Source: Gaiellasilicea sp963806955
GTDB taxonomy: Bacteria; Actinomycetota; Thermoleophilia; Gaiellales; Gaiellaceae
Direction of reading: 5' to 3'
Assembly (NCBI GenBank): GCA_963806955.1
Contig: CAWDZG010000002.1
Span: forward strand, 248,001 to 312,000
Length of the DNA stretch: 64,000 nt
This document shows positions 27,112 to 36,728 of this stretch, piece after piece (within the stretch, counting starts at the first letter, position 1; the number at the start of each line of letters is the position of its first letter). The notes beneath the pieces are model-generated. The model had not been told where the DNA came from. It saw only the letters and a program-made list of their open reading frames with translations, and ran no database searches. The position numbers and the translations under genes are program-made.

Positions 27112-28323
27112 TCACGGCGCGGCCAGGCGCCGCCAGAGATTTTCAAGCATCCGGGAGACATCGGGCAGCAAAGCCGAGCCGCCGAAATTCAACACGCCGG
27201 CGGCGAAGACCTTCGCGCCGCGAGGCGTCTCGTAGTAGGTCATCTCGGCGCTCTTACCGGGGCCGAACGCGCCGGGGATCCGGGCCAGCACCTGGATCCG
27301 CCGCGGCGAACTGGAGGTTCTCGCGTCGATCTCGATCCCGTAGTGGCCAAAGACCGCGCCGTCGCGCAAGCCCGTTCCCGCGAACAGCCACGGCGCACGA
27401 GAGGCCCCGGCAACCGTAAAGGGCCTGTTCGGGTAGCGGTTCTGATTCCAGTCGACGTACTGGACGCCGACGAGAGCGGCCTCTGGGCGACCGAGATCAC
27501 GCCACCGCCCGAGCTTGAAGAGCAGCTGGCCGCGCCGCTCGACGCGATAGAAGAAGTTGTTCGCGGACAGGAACGCGAGATTTCCGCCGAGGTCGCGGAA
27601 ACGCTCCACCACGTCGTAGGCGTGCGTGGTGACGTACTCCTCGTGGCCGGGGAAGACGATCAAGTCATACAGCCGCTTGAGCCGATCCCCCGACGCGAAT
27701 CGCTCGAGGTCGTCGTCGGCGAGGAAGTCCGCCTCCGCCCGGCGCAGAGCGAGCCAGCGAAGAAATCCCCGGTCGTAGCCGCGGAATCGCGGGGGAATGC
27801 CCCGGTCGAGGTATGGCCTCGACAGGTCGACACTCGCGACGCCCGCGTGGGCGTACCAACTGTCGCCTGCGCCGTCCCCGTCGACGTCGCGGAGATTGTA
27901 GGCCTGCCAGGTGTTCGTCGGCAGGACGACTGCGACTCGATGCTCTCCGAGCCCCCTCGGCCGAACGACGAACGGCGCCACTCCCTCGCCTCCCGGCCCC
28001 CGCAGCCGCGCGACGTAGAGGCCGCTTGGCCAGTTGCGAATCGGCACCCGGAGCCGACGTCCGGTTTCAACCCGAATCTCAGGAGCGGCGGGCGCTGCGG
28101 CGAGCGGGTCGCCTCTCCCCCGAACGACGCCGTGGCCGACGCGGTCGATCCTGAGCGTTGAACCGGTGCCGTGCCAGATGACCAGAACCGCGACCTCGCC
28201 CGGCGCGTAGCTCCGTCGCTCGAAGGCGCAAGCAGGTGCGGTGGCTGCCGCTTCGAGGAACTCGGGCGACAGCGTGCAGAGACCCGCCGCAGCGAGAAGA
28301 CACAGCCAGCGATTGCGAGTCAC
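27112..28323 (-). CDS. Secreted protein with N,N-dimethylformamidase beta-subunit-like domain
   Basis: A 403-residue protein from ATG 28323 with a signal peptide (WLCLLAAAGLCTLSPEFLEAAA). After a beta-sandwich part (YAPGEVAVLVIWHGTGSTLRI) comes the DMFase-large-subunit C-terminal domain: VVLPTNTWQAYNLRDVDGDG, FLRWLALRRAEADFLAD, LIVFPGHEEYVTTHAYD and GGNLAFLSANNFFYRVERRG. In the enzyme that hydrolyses dimethylformamide this domain is catalytic, but most secreted relatives have no known substrate, so an amidase activity is only possible. It converges on the PQQ-propeller gene (4-base gap) and is divergent from the SARP gene, with the triple repeat 28345-28373 only 22 bases upstream. Confidence 0.7.
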   Translation of the reverse strand: MTRNRWLCLLAAAGLCTLSPEFLEAAATAPACAFERRSYAPGEVAVLVIWHGTGSTLRIDRVGHGVVRGRGDPLAAAPAAPEIRVETGRRLRVPIRNWPSGLYVARLRGPGGEGVAPFVVRPRGLGEHRVAVVLPTNTWQAYNLRDVDGDGAGDSWYAHAGVASVDLSRPYLDRGIPPRFRGYDRGFLRWLALRRAEADFLADDDLERFASGDRLKRLYDLIVFPGHEEYVTTHAYDVVERFRDLGGNLAFLSANNFFYRVERRGQLLFKLGRWRDLGRPEAALVGVQYVDWNQNRYPNRPFTVAGASRAPWLFAGTGLRDGAVFGHYGIEIDARTSSSPRRIQVLARIPGAFGPGKSAEMTYYETPRGAKVFAAGVLNFGGSALLPDVSRMLENLWRRLAAP

Positions 28324-28344
28324 AGCGCCGAGGATGCGAATGAG

Positions 28345-28373
28345 CGCTCACACAGCAGTCATCCGCCGCTCAT
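28345..28373 (-). promoter_or_regulatory. Triple heptamer repeat, 11-bp spacing (SARP/OmpR-type site 3)
   Basis: Minus-strand heptamers GTGAGCG, ATGACTG and ATGAGCG (plus-strand CGCTCAC 28345, CAGTCAT 28356, CGCTCAT 28367) are 11 bp apart. The site lies between the divergent DMFase-like gene (22 bases from its ATG) and the SARP gene (46 bases from its ATG), as expected for autoregulation. Confidence 0.6.
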
Positions 28374-28418
28374 CCGGCCACTTTGCTCGTGTTGGTGCGG
28401 AGTGTTACAAACCGTCCA

Positions 28419-31400
28419 ATGGAGATCCGGCTGCTCGGCCCGCTCGAAGTCCGGGACGGCGACGGGGTCATCTCGCTGCCGCGCCGGCAGCAGCGTGCGC
28501 TGCTGGCTGCGCTGGCGCTGCGAGCGGACGAGGTCGTCTCAACCGACCGGCTCGTCGCCGACCTCTGGGGCGCGAACGCGCCCGCGTCGGCCACCGGATC
28601 GCTCCAGAACACCGTCTCCGCCCTGCGCAAGGTCATCGGGCGAGAGGTGCTCGTCACCCATCCTTCCGGCTACCGGCTTGCCGTCGGACGTGATGCCGTC
28701 GACGTCAACAACTTCGAGCAGCTCCTCGGCGAAGCTCGCGTGGCAGAGCCGGCGGCGCGGGCGGCCGTCTTGCGCGAGGCGCTCGGCCTCTGGCACGGCC
28801 CGGCGCTCGCCGACTTCGACGAGGAGAGCTTCGCCCGCTTGGAAGCGCCACGCCTGAACGAGCTCCGCACCGCTGCGCAGGAGGACCGCATCGACGCCGA
28901 GCTCGAGCTCGGCCGGCATGCCGCTCTCGTCGGCGAGCTGGAGACGCTCGTCGCCACGCATCCGCTGCGCGAGCGGCTGCGCGGCCAGCTGATGCTGGCG
29001 CTCTACCGCTGCGGCCGCCAGGCCGAGGCGCTCGAGGTCTACCGGGCCGCTCGGCTCGCACTGGCGGACGAGCTCGGCCTCGACCCCTCGCCCGCGCTGC
29101 AGGATCTGGAGCGAAAGGTGCTGCGGCAGGATTCGGAGCTCGCTGCGCCTGCCGAAGTCGAACACGACGACGCCCCTCCTCGGGAGGTCTCGGAGGTGCG
29201 GCTCGTGACCGTCCTCGCGGCGACGCCACCCGGCGCCGGCGATCCCGAGCAGCACCATCGGCTGCTCGACGAGACGCTCGTCGCAGCGCGGGACGTCCTC
29301 GCTCGGCACGGGGGCGTCCTCGAGCGCTTCGGCCCCGAGGGTCTCGTGGCCGTCTTCGGCGCCGACGGGCCGGAGGACGACGACGCGCTCCGTGCGGTGC
29401 TGGCGGCGAGAGAGCTCGGTCTCCCGGCCGGTGTCGCCACAGGCGAGGTCGTCCTGGGAGCCGGAGCCGTCGTCACCCGCGCGGTCGAGCTCGCGCGCGC
29501 CGGCGGGATCAGGCTCGACGAGCGCACGGACGCCCTCGTCCGCGCCGAACGGCGCCTCGACGCGCCACTGGTCGGCCGCGGCGAGGAGCTCGCTCGCCTG
29601 CACGGGGCGCTCGCCGGGGCCAGCGAGTCGGGTCGCTGCCGCGTCGTCACCGTCGTCGGCGAGCCCGGGATCGGCAAGACGCGGCTCGCCCGCGAGTTCG
29701 CCTTGCAGGCGGGTGCGCGAAAGACCGTGCTCGTCGCCCGCTGCATCGCCCACGGGGACGGGGCCACGTTCCTTCCCCTGCTCGGCGCGCTGCGGCGAGC
29801 CGACCCGGAGGCTGCGCTGGCGGGAGAACCGGACGCCGACCTCGTGCTCGCCCGGCTCGGTGCCCTCGCCGACGGAGATCAGGCAGCGCCGCTCGGCGAG
29901 TCGTACTGGGCCGTGCGGCGGCTGCTCGAGTCGCTCGCGCGGACGCAGCCCGTTCTGCTCGTGCTCGACGACGTCCACTGGGCGCAGCCGGCGCTCCTCG
30001 ACCTGATCGACTACCTCACCGACCGCGCCGACGCGGCGCTGCTCCTGCTCTGCCTCGCCCGGCCGGAGCTGGAGCGGCCCCTCGGCGAGCTACTCGGCCT
30101 CGGCCCGCTGAACAAGGAGGAAGCGCGCGCGATCGTCACTGGCACGGCTGCACTGGACGCGCGGACGAGCGACCGGATCGTCGAGCTCGCGGAGGGGAAC
30201 GCGCTCTACGCCGAGCAACTCGCGTCGTTCGCGGCCGAAGGCGGCGAGGGCCTCCCGCCGACGCTGGAGGCGGTGCTCGCGGGGCGACTCGGGCGGCTCG
30301 ATCCGACCGAGCGAGCGGTTCTCCAGCGAGCCGCGGTGGTCGGGCGCGAGTTCTCCCTGGGCGCAGTCGCCGCGCTCGTCGGCGGCGAGGTCGCCCACGA
30401 CCTGCTGGAGCTCTCGCGCCTGGGTTTCGTCCACCCCGCTGCGGCCGCCGAGCTGGGCGACGACGGCTACACCTTTCACCACATTCTCCTCCGCGACGCC
30501 GCCTATGCGAGCCTGACGAAGGCCGACCGCGCCGACCTGCACGAACGCGCCGCCGCCTGGGTCGACCGTGACGGTCTCGGCGACGACGCGATCGCCGGCC
30601 ACCACCTCGAGCAGGCTGTGCGCTTCCGCCGAGAGCTCGGCAAGGACGCGGACGGGCTGGCCGCGGCGGCGGGGGACCGGCTCGGAAACGCCGGCTTGCG
30701 TGTCTGGCGGATGAATGATGCTGCAGGCGCAGCCAGCCTCCTCAGCCGAGCGTCGAGACTCCTCCCGAGCGGCCGACCCCGGGGGGAGCTGCTCTGGGAG
30801 CTCGCGATCGCGCTGCGCGTCACGGGGCAGCCCGAGGCGGCGCTCGCCGCGATGGCCGACGCTCGAGCCGAAGCAGAGAGGCTGGACGATCGAGGCCTCG
30901 CAGCGCGCGTTGCCGCCGAAACCGCTCGCGTTGCGCTGGCGGCAGGCGCGATGCCGCTCGACTCCGCCGTCAAGGCCATCTCGGACGCGCTCGCCGAGCT
31001 CGAAACGACGAGCGACGAGCGAGGACTCGGGCGAGCGCTGCTGGCTCTCTTCGGCGTCCACATCTTTGGCTGCAACTACATCGCCCTGGAGAGGGCTGCG
31101 CGGCGCGCCGCAGTGCACTACCGCCGCGCCGGGTTTTCTCCCGCTGCCTGCATCGGTGCAGAAGCGGACGCTCTGTACTACGGCCCAACACCGGTAGGCG
31201 GCGCAACGCGGCACTGTGAGGAGCTCCTCGACAGGGGCCCGGACGTCATGACGGAGGCGAACGTCTCAGCGGTGATGGCCGGGCTCCACGCTCTCTCGGG
31301 AAACATCGAAGCCGGGAGGCGGCTGATCGAGCGCGCTCGCGACCTGTTCGACGATGTGGGCAACCGTTTTGGCGCGCTCACGATTCTGGCGCCATTGGAA

Positions 31401-31895
31401 ATGGACATCGCAATCTGCGCAGGTGAGCTGGAAGAGGCTGAACGGATCGCCCGCGGAAGCCTGGATGGCCTCGGCAACGGAGGTGCATCGAACCGCGCCT
31501 ACACGACCAGCCGGTCGGTGCAGATCGCCGATCTACTGCTCGACATGGACCGCAGCGATGACGCTGAGACCTTCGTCGACTTCGCGGAGACGAACGCAAT
31601 ACTGTCCGACATCTTCGTCCAGTTCATGTGGCGCAGCACGCGAGCACGGCTACTTGCTCGGCAGGGAAACTCCGACGATGCCGTGACACTGGCCCGCGAA
31701 GCTGTCGCAATCTCGTCGCTGACCGATGGTCTTCGTGACCGAGCGCGTACCCATCTCGCCCTGGCGGAGGTGCTGGAGCTCGCCGGCCATCGGCCTCCAG
31801 CCCAGACCGAGTGGATCGAAGCTCGACGGCTGCTCGAATTCAAAGGAGCCACGGCTCTCCTCCCGACCCGGCCCCAGCCCGCCCCAGCAGAGTGA
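28419..31895 (+). CDS. Large SARP/AfsR-type transcriptional regulator with cyclase-like and ATPase domains
   Basis: A 1158-residue protein from ATG 28419. In order: an OmpR/PhoB-type winged helix (residues 1-95, MEIRLLGPLEVRDGDG ... VVSTDRLVADLWG), a BTAD alpha-helical domain (about 100-245, DFEQ-like start NNFEQLLGEAR, ending LALADELGLDPSPALQ), a degenerate class III nucleotide-cyclase-like domain (about 260-390, VRLVTVLAA ... FGPEGLVAVFGAD) and a STAND/AAA ATPase module with Walker A GEPGIGKTRLA and Walker B PVLLVLDDVHWAQP, then about 500 residues of TPR-like helices. The cyclase domain lacks obvious metal-binding Asp pairs, so it is probably regulatory. Such proteins activate transcription by binding 11-bp-spaced repeats. 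The three triple repeats nearby are the natural targets. It ends in a strong hairpin. Confidence 0.88.
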   Translation: MEIRLLGPLEVRDGDGVISLPRRQQRALLAALALRADEVVSTDRLVADLWGANAPASATGSLQNTVSALRKVIGREVLVTHPSGYRLAVGRDAVDVNNFEQLLGEARVAEPAARAAVLREALGLWHGPALADFDEESFARLEAPRLNELRTAAQEDRIDAELELGRHAALVGELETLVATHPLRERLRGQLMLALYRCGRQAEALEVYRAARLALADELGLDPSPALQDLERKVLRQDSELAAPAEVEHDDAPPREVSEVRLVTVLAATPPGAGDPEQHHRLLDETLVAARDVLARHGGVLERFGPEGLVAVFGADGPEDDDALRAVLAARELGLPAGVATGEVVLGAGAVVTRAVELARAGGIRLDERTDALVRAERRLDAPLVGRGEELARLHGALAGASESGRCRVVTVVGEPGIGKTRLAREFALQAGARKTVLVARCIAHGDGATFLPLLGALRRADPEAALAGEPDADLVLARLGALADGDQAAPLGESYWAVRRLLESLARTQPVLLVLDDVHWAQPALLDLIDYLTDRADAALLLLCLARPELERPLGELLGLGPLNKEEARAIVTGTAALDARTSDRIVELAEGNALYAEQLASFAAEGGEGLPPTLEAVLAGRLGRLDPTERAVLQRAAVVGREFSLGAVAALVGGEVAHDLLELSRLGFVHPAAAAELGDDGYTFHHILLRDAAYASLTKADRADLHERAAAWVDRDGLGDDAIAGHHLEQAVRFRRELGKDADGLAAAAGDRLGNAGLRVWRMNDAAGAASLLSRASRLLPSGRPRGELLWELAIALRVTGQPEAALAAMADARAEAERLDDRGLAARVAAETARVALAAGAMPLDSAVKAISDALAELETTSDERGLGRALLALFGVHIFGCNYIALERAARRAAVHYRRAGFSPAACIGAEADALYYGPTPVGGATRHCEELLDRGPDVMTEANVSAVMAGLHALSGNIEAGRRLIERARDLFDDVGNRFGALTILAPLEMDIAICAGELEEAERIARGSLDGLGNGGASNRAYTTSRSVQIADLLLDMDRSDDAETFVDFAETNAILSDIFVQFMWRSTRARLLARQGNSDDAVTLAREAVAISSLTDGLRDRARTHLALAEVLELAGHRPPAQTEWIEARRLLEFKGATALLPTRPQPAPAE

Positions 31896-31919
31896 GGGGA
31901 GCCGCCGGGCTCCCCTCAC
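31892..31919 (+). terminator. Strong hairpin terminator overlapping the SARP stop codon
   Basis: A perfect 12-bp stem (GTGAGGGGAGCC, loop GCCG, GGCTCCCCTCAC) includes the TGA stop at 31893-31895. On the minus strand it lies 9 bases after the stop of the 16-codon gene, so it may serve both directions. No T tract follows on either strand. Confidence 0.6.
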
Positions 31920-31927
31920 CGATCCGA

Positions 31928-31978
31928 TCAACCTCCGCCGTTGCCGCTGCCGCCCGGGGGCATGCTCCGCTTCCGCAT
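31928..31978 (-). CDS. 16-residue peptide gene with consensus ribosome binding site
   Basis: On the minus strand the sequence AAAGGAGG (31993-31985) lies 6 bases before ATG 31978, the best Shine-Dalgarno in the window. The frame encodes MRKRSMPPGGSGNGGG and stops at 31928, 9 bases before the hairpin at 31919-31892. A basic start and a Gly-rich end suggest no known family. It sits alone between the SARP gene and an adenylate-forming enzyme gene. It could be a leader peptide, a signalling peptide or a chance frame; the ribosome site and the hairpin argue for translation. The other part of this gap (31994-32136) shows nothing I can name except an AAGGAG followed by GTG at about 32033. Confidence 0.45.
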   Translation of the reverse strand: MRKRSMPPGGSGNGGG

Positions 31979-32136
31979 GGCGCACCTCCTTTCGTGCGCC
32001 CACGGTCGAGCGGGGCCCCAACGGCCCGGTCACCGCTCCTTAATGGGCGGCTAACGGCGGCGGAGACGATCGTCGGCTTCGCACCGACGTACGGCGAGGC
32101 GAGGCAGCGGCTGAGCCCAGGTCGCGATGTCGAGCG

Positions 32137-33648
32137 CTACGCGGAGCGGACGTACGTACGCTTGAGGCGCACGTCGTAGCCGTCGAACGGGCCCGTGCGG
32201 GCGCGATGGAACTCCAGCTTCGGCTCGAAGCCGGCCGGGATGAAGCGGGACGCCTCGCGGTAGTCCTGGTTCACCTCCGCGAGCCGGGCGAGCAGTGCCC
32301 GGCCGGCGGCCCCGGCGTCGGGCGGCTCGGCGCCGTCGCGCAGCTCGACCGCGATCGTCAGCGTCTTGTTCGCCTCGGCGTCCTCACCGGCGACGAGTGC
32401 GAACGAGCCCGCCTGCTGCCCGAGCTCCGGCAGCGAGAGGAGCGCCTCCTCGACGTCGGCGGGTGCGATCTTCGCGCCGTAGAAGGCGAGCGTCGAGTCC
32501 GAGCGGCCGTAGTGGACGAGGAACGGCAGGTCGAGCCAGTCGCCCGCGAGGTCGGACGGCCGCAGGCCGACCTCCCCGAGCGCGTCGCGCACCCGGCGGA
32601 ACGGCACCGCGCAGCCGAGGTCGTGGAGGTTGTAGCGGAGCTTCGGCGCGGTCGTGCCGACGCGGTTGACCGTGATCACGAGCTCCCCGTCGACGCTCGT
32701 CTCGACGAGGTAGTCGAGCGGGTTGTACTGGAAGACCATCGGCAGGGTCGCGTGGTCGGGGAGGCCGAGCGCCTGCCCCAGCTCGGGCCGCTCGGCGAGC
32801 AGGCGCCGCAGCGCGATCGTGAGCTCGTTCTCCGCCGCGATGTTGATCTCGAGATCGCTGGCGCCGAAGGAGCTGTACACACGCCGGAACGAGCGCTCGA
32901 GGTAGCTGCGCAGCGCCTCGCTCATCCCCTCGCCGCCGACCGCGGCGTAGCACTCGAGGCCGCTCCAGTCGACGTCCGCCGAGTCGACCAGCGACTTGAG
33001 GAAGGGCGGATAGCCGCAGACGAGGTAGCGGTAGCGCGGCCCGAAGAGGCGCAGCGTCTTCTCGATCTTGCCTACGTCCGGCCCGGTCGACTTGAGGATC
33101 GCGACGTCGACCGCCGACATCGACACGTTCATCCCGGTCGCCCAGGGGCCGAGCGCGAAGGCGTTGATCACGAAGAGGCCGTCGTGCCCGAAGGTCTTGT
33201 GCAGCCCGAGTTGGAGCAGGCGCCGGCCGTCGGCGCGCTCCTCGGGGCCGCGCACCCAGTTGTTCGGCTCGCCGCTCGTGCCCGACGACTCGTCGACGAC
33301 GACGCCGCAGCGGGGGATCTTCCCGCCCCGGCAGCGCTCCTCGATCGACCAGCGCTTGACGTAGCTCTCCTTGTCGGTGACGGGGATGGCGGAGAAGTCG
33401 GGACGGAAGCCGTGCAGGCGGACCTCGCCGCCACCCTGCTCTGCGAGGAACGCGCGGTAGGCGGGGACGTTCCGGCGCGCGTGCTCGAACGCGCGCCAGG
33501 CGCGCCAGCTGCCGGTCAGAGCGAGGAGTGGCGCGAGCCCGGGCCGGAGCAGATGCTCGCCGCGCGGAGCGCGCAGCGCGAACCAGCGCACCGGTTGCGC
33601 GACGCGCAGGAACCCGAAGACGAGCGCGCGCCGGACGGGGTAGCTCAT
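32137..33648 (-). CDS. Adenylate-forming enzyme of the phenylacetate-CoA ligase (PaaK/CapK) family
   Basis: A 503-residue protein from ATG 33648. The AMP-binding P-loop is VDESSGTSGEPNNWVRGPEE, followed by FVINAFALGPWATGMN, GGEGMSEALRSYLE, YSSFGASDLEINIA, and later the core motif RYNLHDLGC and HYGRSDSTLAFYGAKI, which fit a PaaK-like fold. The family activates an aromatic or other carboxylate as an acyl-adenylate and then usually as a CoA thioester. The N-terminal segment (RRALVFGFLRVAQPVRWF) is amphipathic. The start overlaps the stop of the nitroreductase-like gene in ATGA, so the two proteins are made together and probably act in one pathway. The carboxylate is unknown. Confidence 0.75.
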   Translation of the reverse strand: MSYPVRRALVFGFLRVAQPVRWFALRAPRGEHLLRPGLAPLLALTGSWRAWRAFEHARRNVPAYRAFLAEQGGGEVRLHGFRPDFSAIPVTDKESYVKRWSIEERCRGGKIPRCGVVVDESSGTSGEPNNWVRGPEERADGRRLLQLGLHKTFGHDGLFVINAFALGPWATGMNVSMSAVDVAILKSTGPDVGKIEKTLRLFGPRYRYLVCGYPPFLKSLVDSADVDWSGLECYAAVGGEGMSEALRSYLERSFRRVYSSFGASDLEINIAAENELTIALRRLLAERPELGQALGLPDHATLPMVFQYNPLDYLVETSVDGELVITVNRVGTTAPKLRYNLHDLGCAVPFRRVRDALGEVGLRPSDLAGDWLDLPFLVHYGRSDSTLAFYGAKIAPADVEEALLSLPELGQQAGSFALVAGEDAEANKTLTIAVELRDGAEPPDAGAAGRALLARLAEVNQDYREASRFIPAGFEPKLEFHRARTGPFDGYDVRLKRTYVRSA

Positions 33649-34646
33649 CCGGCCACGACCTCCGCCGTCGGGAGTCGCGCGCTCCGCGGAGGCTCGGGGC
33701 ACGAGCCGATCCGGAGCAGCAGCCAGATCTCCCCGTCGGCCTCCTCCACGCCGAGCCGCTCCGCGAGCCGGGCGTGCGAGCCCGGGTTGGTGATCACCGA
33801 GCCGAACGGGTGCAGGTAGAGACCGTGCGCGGTCAGCGCGAGCCAGAACCGAAGCAGCATCCGGCCCGCGTCGAGCTGGTCGGCCGGCGTCGACCACGGC
33901 CCGGCGATCCAGCCCACCGTCGCCGTGCCGCCGGTGCCGCGCAGGTAGAGCCGTCGCAGCAGCGCCCGGACCGGCCGGGGCTCGCAGAGCCAGTGCCAGC
34001 GGAAGAGCACCCTGACGAGGAAGCCCGGGAAGCCGAGACAGGCCGGGGCGAAGCCGTCCCCCGTACGCTCGGCGTCACGGTCGGAGAAGTGCGTCCAGGT
34101 CGCGATCTCCGCACGGCGGTCGTCCTCGCGCAGGTCCGAGAAGAGCGTGTCGGCGTTCAGTCCGACGATCCAGTCGACGAGCGCCGGGTCGGACGTGAAG
34201 CGCGCCTCGTGGCCGAAGTCGCGCGCGACCGCGGCGAGCTCCGCGAGCGCCTCGTCCGGTACGGGCCGGCCGTCGTAGCGGCCGCGCGCGGTGCGCCGCC
34301 GGTGCAGCAGCTCGACCGGCTGTGCCGGCGCGCCGTTTCGCGGCTCGAGGCGCAACCGGGCCGCGACCGTCGGCTCGACCGCAGCGGCGCCGAGGTCGGG
34401 ATGGAGCGGCTCGTACCGAAGGGACAGGCCGCGGGCGCCGGCGGCGACGTCGAGCGCCTCGAGGAAGACGCCGATGCTCGCGGTCATGAAGGCCCCGCCG
34501 GGATCCTCCACCGGCAGCAACCGCGAGACGGGCACTTCGAGGTCGGCCTCGCGCTCCGAGCGGACGCGCACGCGCCACGGTTGCGCGTTGTGCCCGGAGG
34601 GCGCGAAGCGCGCATCCTCGACGAGGTCGCTCCAGACCGCAGTCAT
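33645..34646 (-). CDS. Nitroreductase-like (Acg-type) flavoprotein
   Basis: A 333-residue protein from ATG 34646 (a GTG at 34664 is possible). The N-terminus LVEDARFAPSGHNAQPWRV is the FMN phosphate-binding signature of nitroreductases, followed by GAFMTASIGVFLEALDVAA and, in the second half, DAGRMLLRFWLALTAHGLYLHPFGS. Its length and two-domain layout resemble the Acg subfamily of mycobacteria, in which many members bind or store FMN and do not reduce nitro compounds. It is coupled by an ATGA overlap to the PaaK-like gene, suggesting joint action on one metabolite, for example a reduction step coupled to acyl activation. The substrate is not predictable. Confidence 0.7.
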   Translation of the reverse strand: MTAVWSDLVEDARFAPSGHNAQPWRVRVRSEREADLEVPVSRLLPVEDPGGAFMTASIGVFLEALDVAAGARGLSLRYEPLHPDLGAAAVEPTVAARLRLEPRNGAPAQPVELLHRRRTARGRYDGRPVPDEALAELAAVARDFGHEARFTSDPALVDWIVGLNADTLFSDLREDDRRAEIATWTHFSDRDAERTGDGFAPACLGFPGFLVRVLFRWHWLCEPRPVRALLRRLYLRGTGGTATVGWIAGPWSTPADQLDAGRMLLRFWLALTAHGLYLHPFGSVITNPGSHARLAERLGVEEADGEIWLLLRIGSCPEPPRSARLPTAEVVAG

Positions 34647-34686
34647 CCGCCGAAAGATCGGCACCCGCGGGGAAAAGCGTTAGGTG

Positions 34687-36274
<1,588 letters not shown>

Positions 36275-36338
36275 GGCCGCCGGACATCCTACGTACAAAT
36301 GCCAATCCGACCGGGCGCGTACGGCGTAGGATGCGGTC

Positions 36339-36719
36339 GTGAGACGCTTTCTGCTCCTGGCCGTCCTTCTCGTCGCAGGATGTGGTGGGAACGGCGGTGG
36401 CGACAGCGACGCCGGCGACGGCGGCGGGGCGGCGTCGGGCGAGACCGTGCAGATCAGCGCCCTCGACTTCCAGTTCGATCCTGCCGCCATCACCGTCGAC
36501 GCGGCGGGCGCCACCACGTTCACGCTGACGAACGACGGACAGGCACCGCACGCCCTCACGATCGAGCAGGAGGGGAGCGAGGAGAGCACGAAGACGATCG
36601 CCCCCGGCGAGTCCGCTTCTGTCACCGTCGACCTGACGTCGGGCGAGTACACCCTCTACTGCCCGGTCGCCAACCACCGCGAGCTCGGGATGGAGGGCAC
36701 GCTCGCCGTCGGCGGTTAG
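36339..36719 (+). CDS. Cupredoxin-like lipoprotein
   Basis: A 126-residue protein from GTG 36339. The signal ends in a lipobox (LLLAVLLVAGCGG), so it should be lipid-anchored outside the membrane. After a Gly/Asp-rich spacer comes a plastocyanin/azurin-like fold: FDPAAITVDAAGATTFTLTN, NDGQAPHALTIEQEG with the first copper His, and EYTLYCPVANHRELGMEGTL, in which Cys, His and Met complete a type I copper site. It is likely an electron carrier or a copper-binding protein. It sits between divergent pckA and the P1 peptidase gene, 9 bases from the latter, and these two may be co-transcribed. Confidence 0.85.
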   Translation: MRRFLLLAVLLVAGCGGNGGGDSDAGDGGGAASGETVQISALDFQFDPAAITVDAAGATTFTLTNDGQAPHALTIEQEGSEESTKTIAPGESASVTVDLTSGEYTLYCPVANHRELGMEGTLAVGG

Positions 36720-36728
36720 GCTCGCGGC

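Noticed and set aside
32206..33819. A plus-strand open frame of 537 codons antisense to the PaaK-like gene
   Set aside because: Shadow frame of a GC-rich gene, with no motifs.
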